This document shows positions 1-5,751 of a DNA stretch of 9,901 nt, piece after piece. Within the stretch, counting starts at the first letter, position 1; each line of letters starts with the position of its first letter. The DNA comes from an uncultured Ruminococcus sp. (GTDB lineage Bacteria; Bacillota; Clostridia; Oscillospirales; Ruminococcaceae), in NCBI GenBank assembly GCA_946544695.1, contig CAMNMO010000081.1:1-9901 (forward strand). Reading direction: 5' to 3'. The position numbers and the translations under genes were made by a program. The notes under the pieces were generated by a model that worked only from the letters and a program-made list of their open reading frames with translations, did no database searches and was not told the DNA's origin.

Positions 1-1
1 T

Positions 2-910
2 CCGCTGACATCGATCTGCTTTTTGCTTGGCGTTGTGCCTTGCTGTCTGATAATGCATTTCGGCATGCTGCATGTCAGCATGAACAGACCCGAAACGGCG
101 GTAGGCGCTGAGGGGCTTGCGCAGGTACACAGGTATCTGGGGCTGCTGCTGGCGGTGACGCTGGCTGTGCCGCTGACGATAATAACAGGGTCGGTGCTGG
201 GGACGCTTATTTTTTCACGGGTGAAAAACTGCGGGTACAAGTATTCTTATGTGATAGCTTCGGTGGTGCTGGCTTTCGGACTGATGTTCTTCATACCTAA
301 GCGCAGCGAGATCGACTTTCAGCAGGAGGTCAAGGGATACGGCGGCTGGCAGGTGGTGCAGATGGCGAGAATGTATTATTCCTGCGGCAGAGACCTGAAA
401 GAACAGTCTACCAGAGAAGCGGTTTTGAAAGGCGCTGCGACCGATGTGAGGGATTACAGCTATACTGTGGGCGGCAAGGTCCATAAATACGTGGAGTTGT
501 ATGAATATTTTTTGCAGGACGCCGATGACAGGGCACAGCTGATGGTGGCTGACTGTGTCAGCGTGAACAGGGTGCTGGCGGACAGCGGCGAACACAAGGC
601 GGAATTCTACGAACACAGCGGTCTGCTTGCGGCGATAGACGGTGAGGACCCTACGGGGGACGATGAACCCGACATGTTCCGCATAAGCCTGGAACGTGAC
701 GTTGTGACACGCACGAACATAGAGAATGAGGACGAACTGGAGGACTTCAAGCTGGTAGTCGAATACGGCGGGCAGGTCATGGAGGAGGTGCCGATGCGTG
801 AGGGTGCGTCGGGGTGCCTGCTGCCGAACCTGTACAAGGGCGGCTACTGTTATTTGCAGATAAAGCGGGACGGAAAGCTTGTCAGGGTGAGCAACATGCT
901 GAAAATGTGA
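2..910 (+). CDS. Membrane protein of unknown function, 5' end outside the window
   Basis: The frame is open from base 2, so the gene almost certainly starts upstream of the window; the internal TTG at 23 has no convincing ribosome binding site and is not used as the start. About 302 codons are visible. The N-terminal part holds hydrophobic stretches: a truncated one around ICFLLGVVPCCLIM, then YLGLLLAVTLAVPLTII and YSYVIASVVLAFGLMFFIP, so at least two and probably three membrane helices within the first ~92 residues after base 23. The remaining ~200 residues are soluble, rich in Asp/Glu and Tyr, and presumably lie outside the membrane or in the cytoplasm. The C-terminal part (ELEDFKLVVEYGGQVMEEV onward) looks beta-rich. 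I do not recognise the family and assign no function. The gene is followed by a clear intrinsic terminator at 964-1001. Confidence 0.75.
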   Translation, partial: PLTSICFLLGVVPCCLIMHFGMLHVSMNRPETAVGAEGLAQVHRYLGLLLAVTLAVPLTIITGSVLGTLIFSRVKNCGYKYSYVIASVVLAFGLMFFIPKRSEIDFQQEVKGYGGWQVVQMARMYYSCGRDLKEQSTREAVLKGAATDVRDYSYTVGGKVHKYVELYEYFLQDADDRAQLMVADCVSVNRVLADSGEHKAEFYEHSGLLAAIDGEDPTGDDEPDMFRISLERDVVTRTNIENEDELEDFKLVVEYGGQVMEEVPMREGASGCLLPNLYKGGYCYLQIKRDGKLVRVSNMLKM

Positions 911-963
911 CAATGCACCGAATGGTCTGCCATATTTATAATGTACGGTCATGGTAAAAAAAT

Positions 964-1001
964 AAGCCGCAGCACATTCCGCAGGGGAAGTGCTGTGGCT
1001 T
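964..1001. terminator. Bidirectional intrinsic terminator between convergent genes
   Basis: AAGCCGCAGCAC (964-975) pairs with GTGCTGTGGCTT (990-1001) in a 12-bp stem with one G-U type pair and a 14-nt loop. A T-rich tract follows on the plus strand (1000-1007). An A-run precedes it (about 956-962), which gives a U-run on the minus transcript. It therefore serves both the membrane protein gene (+) and the phosphotransferase-like gene (-) that converges on it. Confidence 0.85.
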
Positions 1002-1028
1002 TTGTTTGTGTATCAACGGGACGGCGTA

Positions 1029-1787
1029 TCAGGAATAGTCCACAACGTCGATCCAGCGCATGAGGAGATCCTTCTCCTCTTCTCTGCCCTTGATAAGCTG
1101 TGCGGCAGCTACGATGGGCAGCCATGCCTGTACGTACTGCTTGGAAGTACCGCTCTTGAGGCAATACTTATCGAGGTAAGCATCAGCCACATCGGGATTG
1201 TTCAGGCAGAACAGCAGATATGTTCTTGCAACATCGGCAGACGCATTGCCCTGACGTGCGGCAGACCAGTTGATGACATAGGTGCCTTCGTCATTGATGA
1301 TGACGTTCTTGGGAGCGAAATTGCCGTGGCAGAGTTTAATGTGCTTGGGCATGGAATCAAGCCTTGTAAGCAGTTCATACTTCTTGATCTCGTCGATGGC
1401 TGCGAGAGACTTGATCTGTCTTGCCATCTTGTCCTTCAGCTTGGAAAGCAGGGGCATATACTGAGCGTGTATCTCATTCTGGATATCTATGAACTGGTTG
1501 AGGTAGGTGTCCATCTTATCGGGGTTCTCGTCCATAAGCTGCTGGAGAGTTTTGCCCTTGATGAAGTCAAATGCGATAGCCCACTTGCCGTCGATGACGG
1601 ATACTTCATGCAGTATGGGAGTTTTGATAAAAGAGTTTACCAGTGTGGTCTCACACCTTGCGTGGGTGAGGGCTGCGTAAAGACATTTCTCTTTATACTC
1701 GGGCTTATTGTAAACATTGATGGACTTGCCGTCATGTTCGTAGATGTCATAGATGTCGCCGTGGGCGATGAAGTTTTTCAGTTCCAT
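1029..1787 (-). CDS. Aminoglycoside phosphotransferase-fold protein, probable pseudokinase
   Basis: This 252-residue protein has the layout of the APH/choline-kinase-like family: an N-lobe (about residues 1-80), then a C-lobe with the Brenner-type motif LCHGNFAPKN (residues 152-161), the metal-site strand YVINWS (170-175) and the downstream RQGNASADVARTYLL segment typical of the family. In active relatives the motifs read HGD...N and I-D-W, and the N-lobe beta-3 strand carries a Lys (pattern V-L-K-V). Here the beta-3 position reads SINVY (N24), the catalytic Asp is N156 and the metal-binding Asp is N173, while N161 is kept. All three codons (AAT, AAT, AAC) are clear. The start ATG at 1787 follows AAGGAG at a normal distance. 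It has its own promoter and ends at a terminator shared with its neighbour. Function as a phosphotransferase is doubtful; a binding or regulatory role is inference. Confidence 0.85.
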   Translation of the reverse strand: MELKNFIAHGDIYDIYEHDGKSINVYNKPEYKEKCLYAALTHARCETTLVNSFIKTPILHEVSVIDGKWAIAFDFIKGKTLQQLMDENPDKMDTYLNQFIDIQNEIHAQYMPLLSKLKDKMARQIKSLAAIDEIKKYELLTRLDSMPKHIKLCHGNFAPKNVIINDEGTYVINWSAARQGNASADVARTYLLFCLNNPDVADAYLDKYCLKSGTSKQYVQAWLPIVAAAQLIKGREEEKDLLMRWIDVVDYS

Positions 1788-1854
1788 AGTGATTCTCCTT
1801 TTCTCAGGGATAATGATTAACTGTTAAATTCCATGATGTCCTTGGAATGTCTAT

Positions 1855-1883
1855 ATTATACTACAACTTGTTGCAAATTTCAA
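1855..1883 (-). promoter_or_regulatory. Sigma-A promoter of the phosphotransferase-like gene
   Basis: On the minus strand, TTGAAA (1883-1878), a 17-bp spacer and TATAAT (1860-1855). The start of transcription should lie near 1848, giving a ~60-nt leader before the ATG at 1787, in which I see no special structure. Confidence 0.8.
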
Positions 1884-1961
1884 GTCTTTTTCGTTATTTT
1901 CACAAATGTTAAGTTTTCGTTCATAAATGATATGCTATAAATTCATAAGTTAGGTGGAATT

Positions 1962-2027
1962 ATGGCGACAATCTATAAATTGATAGTTAACTCGTTGTGC
2001 ATTATTACCATTTCGGGCGGGACATGA
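1962..2027 (+). CDS. Possible 21-residue hydrophobic small ORF
   Basis: The only plus-strand element in the 1884-2067 gap is an ATG at 1962 with AGGTGG four bases upstream. It opens a 21-codon frame, MATIYKLIVNSLCIITISGGT, with a hydrophobic centre. A TATAAA at 1936-1941 could be a -10 box, but no good -35 lies at the right distance. No terminator of its own is seen. Without homologues this remains a weak call; the rest of the gap shows nothing I can name. Confidence 0.2.
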   Translation: MATIYKLIVNSLCIITISGGT

Positions 2028-2065
2028 AACGCATATAAAAATCTGCCTGAAAGGGGGGCGGGGAC

Positions 2066-2104
2066 AAAAATGCCTTTCCCTGAGAAGGTCGGGGAAAGGC
2101 ATTT
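2066..2104 (-). terminator. Intrinsic terminator of the iron alcohol dehydrogenase gene
   Basis: A perfect 13-bp stem: AAATGCCTTTCCC (2068-2080) against GGGAAAGGCATTT (2092-2104), with an 11-nt loop. Read on the minus strand it is followed by a U-run (plus-strand A-run 2066-2070). It starts about ten bases after the stop of the dehydrogenase gene. Confidence 0.9.
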
Positions 2105-2114
2105 GGTGGACGGG

Positions 2115-3218
2115 TCATGACAGCATTTCTTTATAGAGTGCTGCGATGGTATCATGGTCAAGTCTGACGGGGTGATTTTTCAGTCTGTCTTCATTGACGG
2201 AACCTGCAAGCAGGGTGATATCATCGGCTGAGGCTTTTGGGGCATCGAGGGAAAGGGAGTCGGTGAGACTGCCGAAAAATGCTGCGGCTTCTTCGGGGGA
2301 AGAACAGGACATGGTATCTGCGAGGAATCTCAGCATATCCTCAAAATAAGCCTGACCACGGGAGTCGGTGCAGAGGGCGGTATTCTTCACCATAAAGGGG
2401 AACAGCGCCTTTACGCAGAGTGCGGCTGCGTGGCCGTGTGCGAGACCGTACAGGGAGGTCAGCTTATAGCACATTGCGTGGCCTGCGGTGGTGGCGGTGA
2501 TGTTTATCGCCTTGCCTGCGATGTTTGCGGCGATAAGCATATCCTTATTGCCTGCGGGGGTATTAGCGAGGTAGCTGTCTTTAGCGGCGAGGATACGCTT
2601 GATGGCATCGGCGGCGAAAGATCTGCTTTCATCGGTGGAATGTACCGACCAGTAGGACTCAACTGCGTGGCAGAGTGCATCAAGCATGGTGGCTTTTCTG
2701 TGATAGTCGGGCAGGGTGGTGAGGGTATCCTCATCAAAAACGACTGCTGTGGGGATACAGCTTGAGTCGGTGACGGAGACTTTATTGCCCTTATAATAAA
2801 TGATGGCATACCTGGTGGCTTCGCTGCCTGTGCCTGCTGTGGTGGGGACGGCAAGGAATTCGATATCATTGGGGACTATCTGCTGTTCGATAAACTCGGT
2901 GGAGTCGTCCATAGTGACATACATTTTTATGCACTTGGCGGTATCCATAGCGGAACCGCCGCCGACAGCTGCTATCATATCGCAGCCCGACTCCTTATAA
3001 AGCTTTACGCCTGCAAGCACCGAACTGTAATCCGGGTTGGGCTTGAAATCGGAAAAGCGAACGACGCTTATGCCTTTGCGGGCTTCGAGGTCGTGGAAAT
3101 AGCTGCCTATACGCAGTTTATCCAGCGAACTGCCGCCCACCAGAAGTATGCACTTTGCGCCTGTTTCTGAGAAGTAAAGATCAAGTGCCTGTTCGGTAGG
3201 GTCAATTATTTTCTGCAT
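2115..3218 (-). CDS. Iron-containing alcohol dehydrogenase, phosphonoacetaldehyde reductase-like
   Basis: 367 residues, the usual length for group III iron-dependent alcohol dehydrogenases, which reduce aldehydes with NAD(P)H in the cytoplasm. Visible landmarks are the dinucleotide motif GGGSAMD (residues 86-92), PTTAGTGSEAT (125-135), and the metal ligands D180 and H184 in DALCHAVE, H247 in AGHAMCYKL and H261 in GLAHGHA. The 14-residue spacing of the last two matches the family. The stretch AGHAMCYKLTSLYGLAHGHA is, from memory, the form seen in phosphonoacetaldehyde reductases (PhpC-like) rather than in butanol or propanediol dehydrogenases; no other phosphonate gene is present, so the substrate is uncertain. 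The ATG at 3218 has AAGGAG upstream. The gene lies 44 bases beyond an intrinsic terminator in a structured leader, and I see no good promoter between, so expression may depend on readthrough. Confidence 0.9.
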   Translation of the reverse strand: MQKIIDPTEQALDLYFSETGAKCILLVGGSSLDKLRIGSYFHDLEARKGISVVRFSDFKPNPDYSSVLAGVKLYKESGCDMIAAVGGGSAMDTAKCIKMYVTMDDSTEFIEQQIVPNDIEFLAVPTTAGTGSEATRYAIIYYKGNKVSVTDSSCIPTAVVFDEDTLTTLPDYHRKATMLDALCHAVESYWSVHSTDESRSFAADAIKRILAAKDSYLANTPAGNKDMLIAANIAGKAINITATTAGHAMCYKLTSLYGLAHGHAAALCVKALFPFMVKNTALCTDSRGQAYFEDMLRFLADTMSCSSPEEAAAFFGSLTDSLSLDAPKASADDITLLAGSVNEDRLKNHPVRLDHDTIAALYKEMLS

Positions 3219-3257
3219 TTGCGGTCACTCCTTATAATATGCTGTTTGCTGTAACAC

Positions 3258-3286
3258 AAAAAACGGATAGAACACATCTACCCGTT
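3258..3286 (-). terminator. Intrinsic terminator closing the structured leader
   Basis: On the minus strand AACGGGTAGA (3286-3277), a five-base loop, TCTATCCGTT (3271-3262) and a run of six U (3263-3258). The 10-bp stem has one G-U pair. It sits 44 bases before the dehydrogenase start codon, the usual place for a riboswitch expression platform. Confidence 0.85.
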
Positions 3287-3550
3287 AAATGACAAAAAAA
3301 TTGCCGCCTTGCCGTCGCATAGAAGATAAACCCGCAAAAAATGCAGGGTGGGTAAGACGACCTTTGCGCCTCATGATCCCTTCGTCCGTAGACCGAACGG
3401 CAAAAGCGGTTCGGGCGGGAGGTCTTCAATCATCACAGAGAGTGCGAATCCCTTTTAATAAGTGTTGGATTTAAAAATACTATGCTTGATCGTACAAGGT
3501 AGCAATCAAAAAACTTATTCAATTCGGGAAGCCTGAACTTCCTTTTCGTT
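3258..3550 (-). ncRNA. Structured ~290-nt RNA or leader upstream of the iron alcohol dehydrogenase
   Basis: The segment begins at a consensus promoter and ends at an intrinsic terminator, with no convincing ORF. In minus-strand reading order: GGAAG/CTTCC hairpin near the 5' end; AATAAGT paired with ACTTATT enclosing TTGAT/ATCAA; ATGAT/ATCAT and TCCC/GGGA enclosing a hairpin CCGAAC (3414-3409) / GTTCGG (3398-3393). The 10-nt loop of that hairpin (CGCTTTTGCC, 3408-3399) is complementary to GGCAAGGCG around 3313-3305, just before a seven-U run, so a pseudoknot or a competing long-range helix can form. A further hairpin, CCC(T)GC/GCGGG, lies at about 3350-3331. I could not match it to 6S RNA, SRP RNA, tmRNA, RNase P or a T-box. 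It could be a stand-alone small RNA, or a riboswitch or attenuator for the downstream gene. Confidence 0.6.
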
Positions 3551-3556
3551 GTCTAT

Positions 3557-3585
3557 ATTATACCACAGAAACCCTCAGATTTCAA
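3557..3585 (-). promoter_or_regulatory. Sigma-A promoter of the structured leader RNA
   Basis: On the minus strand, TTGAAA (3585-3580), a 17-bp spacer and TATAAT (3562-3557). Transcription should start near 3550, about 330 bases upstream of the dehydrogenase gene. Confidence 0.85.
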
Positions 3586-3648
3586 ACGGTAAATTAGACA
3601 AAATAGCGAGTAAAAAATTGTACAATATAAATCATTGAAAACGGGGCG

Positions 3649-3975
3649 TCATTCCTCGTCTTCGTCCTCGAAATCGAACATCTCTTCAAGACGCTCTTCA
3701 AAAGCTGCACCCACACGGTCAAACAGCGCTTCGTCCTCGATGGAAGCAAGTATCTCCTCACCTGTCTCGGGATCGTACTCGGCCTTCAGTATCACCAGCA
3801 GGGAAGCTTCGTCCAGTATCTTGTCTGCGTCCTCTTCTTCAAAATAGGGCGTCAGAGCATAGTATCTCTCGTCCTCAAAGTCCATGCAGTCCAAAAGCTC
3901 AAAGGTCTGCTTATTGCCCTGCTCGTCCATCAGCTCGTAAAGATCGGGGGTGTACTCATTCATCTGCTCGTCCAT
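3649..3975 (-). CDS. DUF1292 family small acidic protein
   Basis: 108 residues, very acidic, matching the pattern of DUF1292 (YrzB-type) proteins: a start such as YELMDEQGNKQTFELLDCMDFEDERYYALTPY, where a short 'D..G....F.LL......Y.A..P' core is followed by a strand with LLVILKAEYDPETGEEIL and an acidic C-terminal tail. Members are small cytoplasmic proteins of unknown function common in Firmicutes. The ATG at 3975 is preceded by GGAGG at a good distance. The gene has its own divergent promoter at 4073-4101. The ~90-nt leader begins with a terminator-like hairpin. No strong terminator is visible downstream; ATTGTACAAT followed by a U-run near 3613-3628 is a weak candidate. Confidence 0.85.
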   Translation of the reverse strand: MDEQMNEYTPDLYELMDEQGNKQTFELLDCMDFEDERYYALTPYFEEEDADKILDEASLLVILKAEYDPETGEEILASIEDEALFDRVGAAFEERLEEMFDFEDEDEE

Positions 3976-4025
3976 ACCATGACCTCCTTAAATGAAAACC
4001 ATTCAGTCACATTTACAAAAGACTG

Positions 4026-4063
4026 AAAAACAAAAGCGGCGAATGACTTTACACGAACGCCGC
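4026..4063 (-). terminator. Terminator-like hairpin at the 5' end of the DUF1292 transcript
   Basis: On the minus strand GCGGCG (4063-4058), a 16-nt loop, CGCCGC (4041-4036), then TTTTGTTTTT (4035-4026). It begins only a few bases after the predicted start of transcription (about 4066) and lies in the leader of the DUF1292 gene. It could act as an attenuator, a 5' stabilising hairpin, or a block to antisense transcription. The plus-strand reading lacks a U-run. Confidence 0.6.
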
Positions 4064-4072
4064 AACACATAT

Positions 4073-4101
4073 ATTATACAACATTCCGAGTGATAAGTCA
4101 A
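4073..4101 (-). promoter_or_regulatory. Sigma-A promoter of the DUF1292 gene
   Basis: On the minus strand, TTGACT (4101-4096), a 17-bp spacer and TATAAT (4078-4073). It is divergent from the promoter of the long RNA, with an AT-rich stretch between the two -35 boxes. Confidence 0.85.
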
Positions 4102-4179
4102 GTGGGTAATTTTTAAATTATCGGCATTTGATTTTTAAATAATTAAATATAAAAAATATAAAAATGTTGAGAAAAACTA

Positions 4180-4208
4180 TTGACAAAGCACAAAAAATGT
4201 GGTATAGT
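4180..4208 (+). promoter_or_regulatory. Strong sigma-A promoter of the long structured RNA
   Basis: TTGACA (4180-4185), a 17-bp spacer and TATAGT (4203-4208). The 70 bases upstream (4108-4179) are rich in A and T tracts, as in an UP element. Predicted start near 4215. This near-consensus arrangement suggests high expression of the RNA that follows. Confidence 0.85.
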
Positions 4209-4429
4209 ATATTCAAGGAAAAGGAAAGCACATAAAGCTGACGCAGGCGGCGGACAAACCGTTGGCACGTTGAGCCGCAGGTGTTGGTATTAAAGCCGAT
4301 GGTTCCTTGAACGTGAGAACATCACGGGTGAGAGTAAAGGCATCGCACTTAGTCCCGGGCGAGAGCCTGTTTTACCAAGTGATGCAGACTCCGTGTAAGT
4401 CTTAGTTTAAAACGGAAGGAGCGAGTCCG

Positions 4430-4480
4430 ATGGATGTAAATGAGAGTCTTCTGAGTATTCAGGGCTCGGACATTTCTTGA
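4430..4480 (+). CDS. Possible 16-codon leader-type ORF inside the long RNA
   Basis: ATG at 4430 follows GGAAGGAG with about 10 bases spacing and opens a 16-residue frame (MDVNESLLSIQGSDIS). The same bases form the hairpin GTCCGA/TCGGAC, and the upstream motif AGGAGCGAGTCCGATGG is a variant of the AGGAGTGAGTCCGAAGG motif of the tandem units. It may therefore be a structural element rather than a coding one. Confidence 0.2.
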   Translation: MDVNESLLSIQGSDIS

Positions 4481-4692
4481 AGATAAGAGGGAACGAGACG
4501 CAGACGTAAGGGCTGACGGTTCCTAACAGCAAGGTGTTATAATAAACAAGAGGTGGACGGCTCGCAGGAGAGTTTCACAAGTAAGTTTATGCAAGACGGA
4601 TACTCAGGCATCTGTTTAAAATCGAATATTTCCCGCTGTGCGGCGAGGCGGCGTGAAGCAGGCTTCGGCGGCGGGTCTACTAAAATAATTAC

Positions 4693-4852
4693 GGGAGTGG
4701 TGCATTATGGTAATGCGCAACAGACTACTGAATATGTGAGAGTGAGGAGTGAGTCCCAAGTTCTATTCAGCTTAGCCTCCGAGCTAAGGAGGTATCCCGA
4801 CAGAGACGCATGAGCGTTAATTTACCGAAAGGTGTTTAGACCAATGGCTTAG
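4693..4852 (+). repeat. Tandem RNA unit, copy 1
   Basis: A 160-nt unit. In order: hairpin GTGGTGCATTA/TAATGCGCAC; the nearly invariant GAGTGAGGAGTGAGTCC; CTG/CAG closing that segment; hairpin CCTCC (4776-4780) / GGAGG (4788-4792); CCCGA; hairpin ACGC-ATGA-GCGT (4806-4817); ACC-GAAA-GGT; and GAAAGG (4827-4832) followed 11 nt later by ATG GCT TAG (4844-4852). This is the most diverged copy. Linker to the next copy: 33 nt. Confidence 0.85.
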
Positions 4853-4885
4853 ATGGCTTTTGATTTGATATTAATATTAGGTCCA

Positions 4886-5045
4886 GGGAGTGATGCATTA
4901 TGTTGATGCGCACAAGGCTACTGACTATCTGAGAGTGAGGAGTGAGTCCGAAGTACAATGCAGCTTAGCTCCTGAGCAAGAGGAGCACCCCGACCACGGC
5001 GCATGAGCGCAAGTTTTCTGAAAGGAAAGAGTACCAATGGCATAA
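4886..5045 (+). repeat. Tandem RNA unit, copy 2
   Basis: 160 nt with the same order of elements. First hairpin altered to GTGATGCAT..ATGCGCAC with a larger loop. Third-hairpin stem is GCTCCT (4968-4973) / AGGAGC (4981-4986), different from copy 1 on both sides. Fourth hairpin GCGC-ATGA-GCGC (4999-5010). Ends with GAAAGG (5020-5025) and ATG GCA TAA (5037-5045). The 61-nt linker (5046-5106) carries GATC-GCAA-GATC and CGGC/GCCG hairpins. Confidence 0.85.
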
Positions 5046-5106
5046 TTGGTTTTCATAGATCGCAAGATCGGAATGTACGGCTTGACTGCCGCATATCTTA
5101 ATAAGA

Positions 5107-5268
5107 GGGAGTGGTGCATTATGGTAATGCGCACGAAAATGCTGAATATCTGAGAGTGAGGAGTGAGTCCGAAGGGTAATGCAGCTTAGCTTCCAAGCGA
5201 TGGGAAGCATCCCGACTTATGGCGCATGAGCGCAAGTTTTCTGAAAGGAAAGAGTACCAATGGCATAA
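5107..5268 (+). repeat. Tandem RNA unit, copy 3
   Basis: 162 nt. Third hairpin GCTTCC (5189-5194) / GGAAGC (5203-5208); fourth hairpin GCGC-ATGA-GCGC (5222-5233); GAAAGG at 5243-5248; ATG GCA TAA at 5260-5268. Differs from copy 4 at only four positions. Its 3' part plus linker (5221-5329) is identical to 4998-5106, so a ~223-bp segment was duplicated recently. Confidence 0.85.
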
Positions 5269-5329
5269 TTGGTTTTCATAGATCGCAAGATCGGAATGTA
5301 CGGCTTGACTGCCGCATATCTTAATAAGA

Positions 5330-5491
5330 GGGAGTGGTGCATTATGGTAATGCGCACGAAAATGCTGAATATCTGAGAGTGAGGAGTGAGTCCGAAGGGT
5401 AATGCAGCTTAGCTTCCGAGCGATGGGAAGCATCCCGACTTATGGCGCATGAGCGCAAATTTTCTGAAAGGAAACCGTACCAATGGCATAA
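5330..5491 (+). repeat. Tandem RNA unit, copy 4
   Basis: 162 nt, nearly identical to copy 3. Third hairpin GCTTCC (5412-5417) / GGAAGC (5426-5431); GCGC-ATGA-GCGC (5445-5456); GAAAGG 5466-5471; ATG GCA TAA 5483-5491. The 53-nt linker after it differs from the previous linkers and carries its own perfect hairpin GCGGTG-GGTA-CACCGC. Confidence 0.85.
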
Positions 5492-5544
5492 TTGGCTTTT
5501 TATCCGACCTTTTGGCGGTGGGTACACCGCACTATACTGAATAT

Positions 5545-5708
5545 GGGAGTGGTGCATTATGGTAATGCGCACTAGACTGCTGAATATCTGAACGTTAGGA
5601 GTGAGTCCGAAGGTGAATGCAGCTTAGTCCCGAAGCTTTGCGGGACACCCCGATATTGACGCAGTATGCGTTAGATTTTTACGAAAGGTATTTAGACCGA
5701 TGGCTTGA
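5545..5708 (+). repeat. Tandem RNA unit, copy 5
   Basis: 164 nt. Third hairpin GTCCC (5627-5631) / GGGAC (5642-5646), again changed on both sides. Fourth hairpin ACGCA (5659-5663) / TGCGT (5667-5671), with a different loop but pairing kept. GAAAGG 5683-5688; ATG GCT TGA 5700-5708. The following spacer has a TCCGC-TGAT-GCGGA hairpin. Confidence 0.85.
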
Positions 5709-5751
5709 TTTGATTTTCCGCTGATGCGGACACTACGTTTAAAATACTATT

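Noticed and set aside
990..1820. Long plus-strand ORF (276 codons) opposite the phosphotransferase-like gene
   Set aside because: It is the antisense shadow of a gene with recognisable motifs, promoter and ribosome binding site on the minus strand.
3232..3429. Minus-strand 65-codon ORF in the structured leader
   Set aside because: It crosses the intrinsic terminator stem and the hairpins, lacks a good start site, and its translation is unlike a real protein.
4553..4813. Plus-strand 86-codon ORF across the 5' domain and unit 1
   Set aside because: It lacks a convincing start and ribosome binding site, the translation resembles no protein, and the segment is covered by RNA hairpins.
4925..5572. 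Overlapping minus-strand ORFs of 69-104 residues with repeated sequences across the tandem units
   Set aside because: They lie antisense to the RNA, have no ribosome binding site or promoter, repeat only because the DNA repeats, and ignore the covariation seen on the plus strand.
4693..5708. CRISPR array
   Set aside because: The repeats are ~160 nt with a ~193-223-nt period and internal hairpins that vary by compensation; CRISPR repeats are ~24-37 nt with unrelated spacers of similar size.
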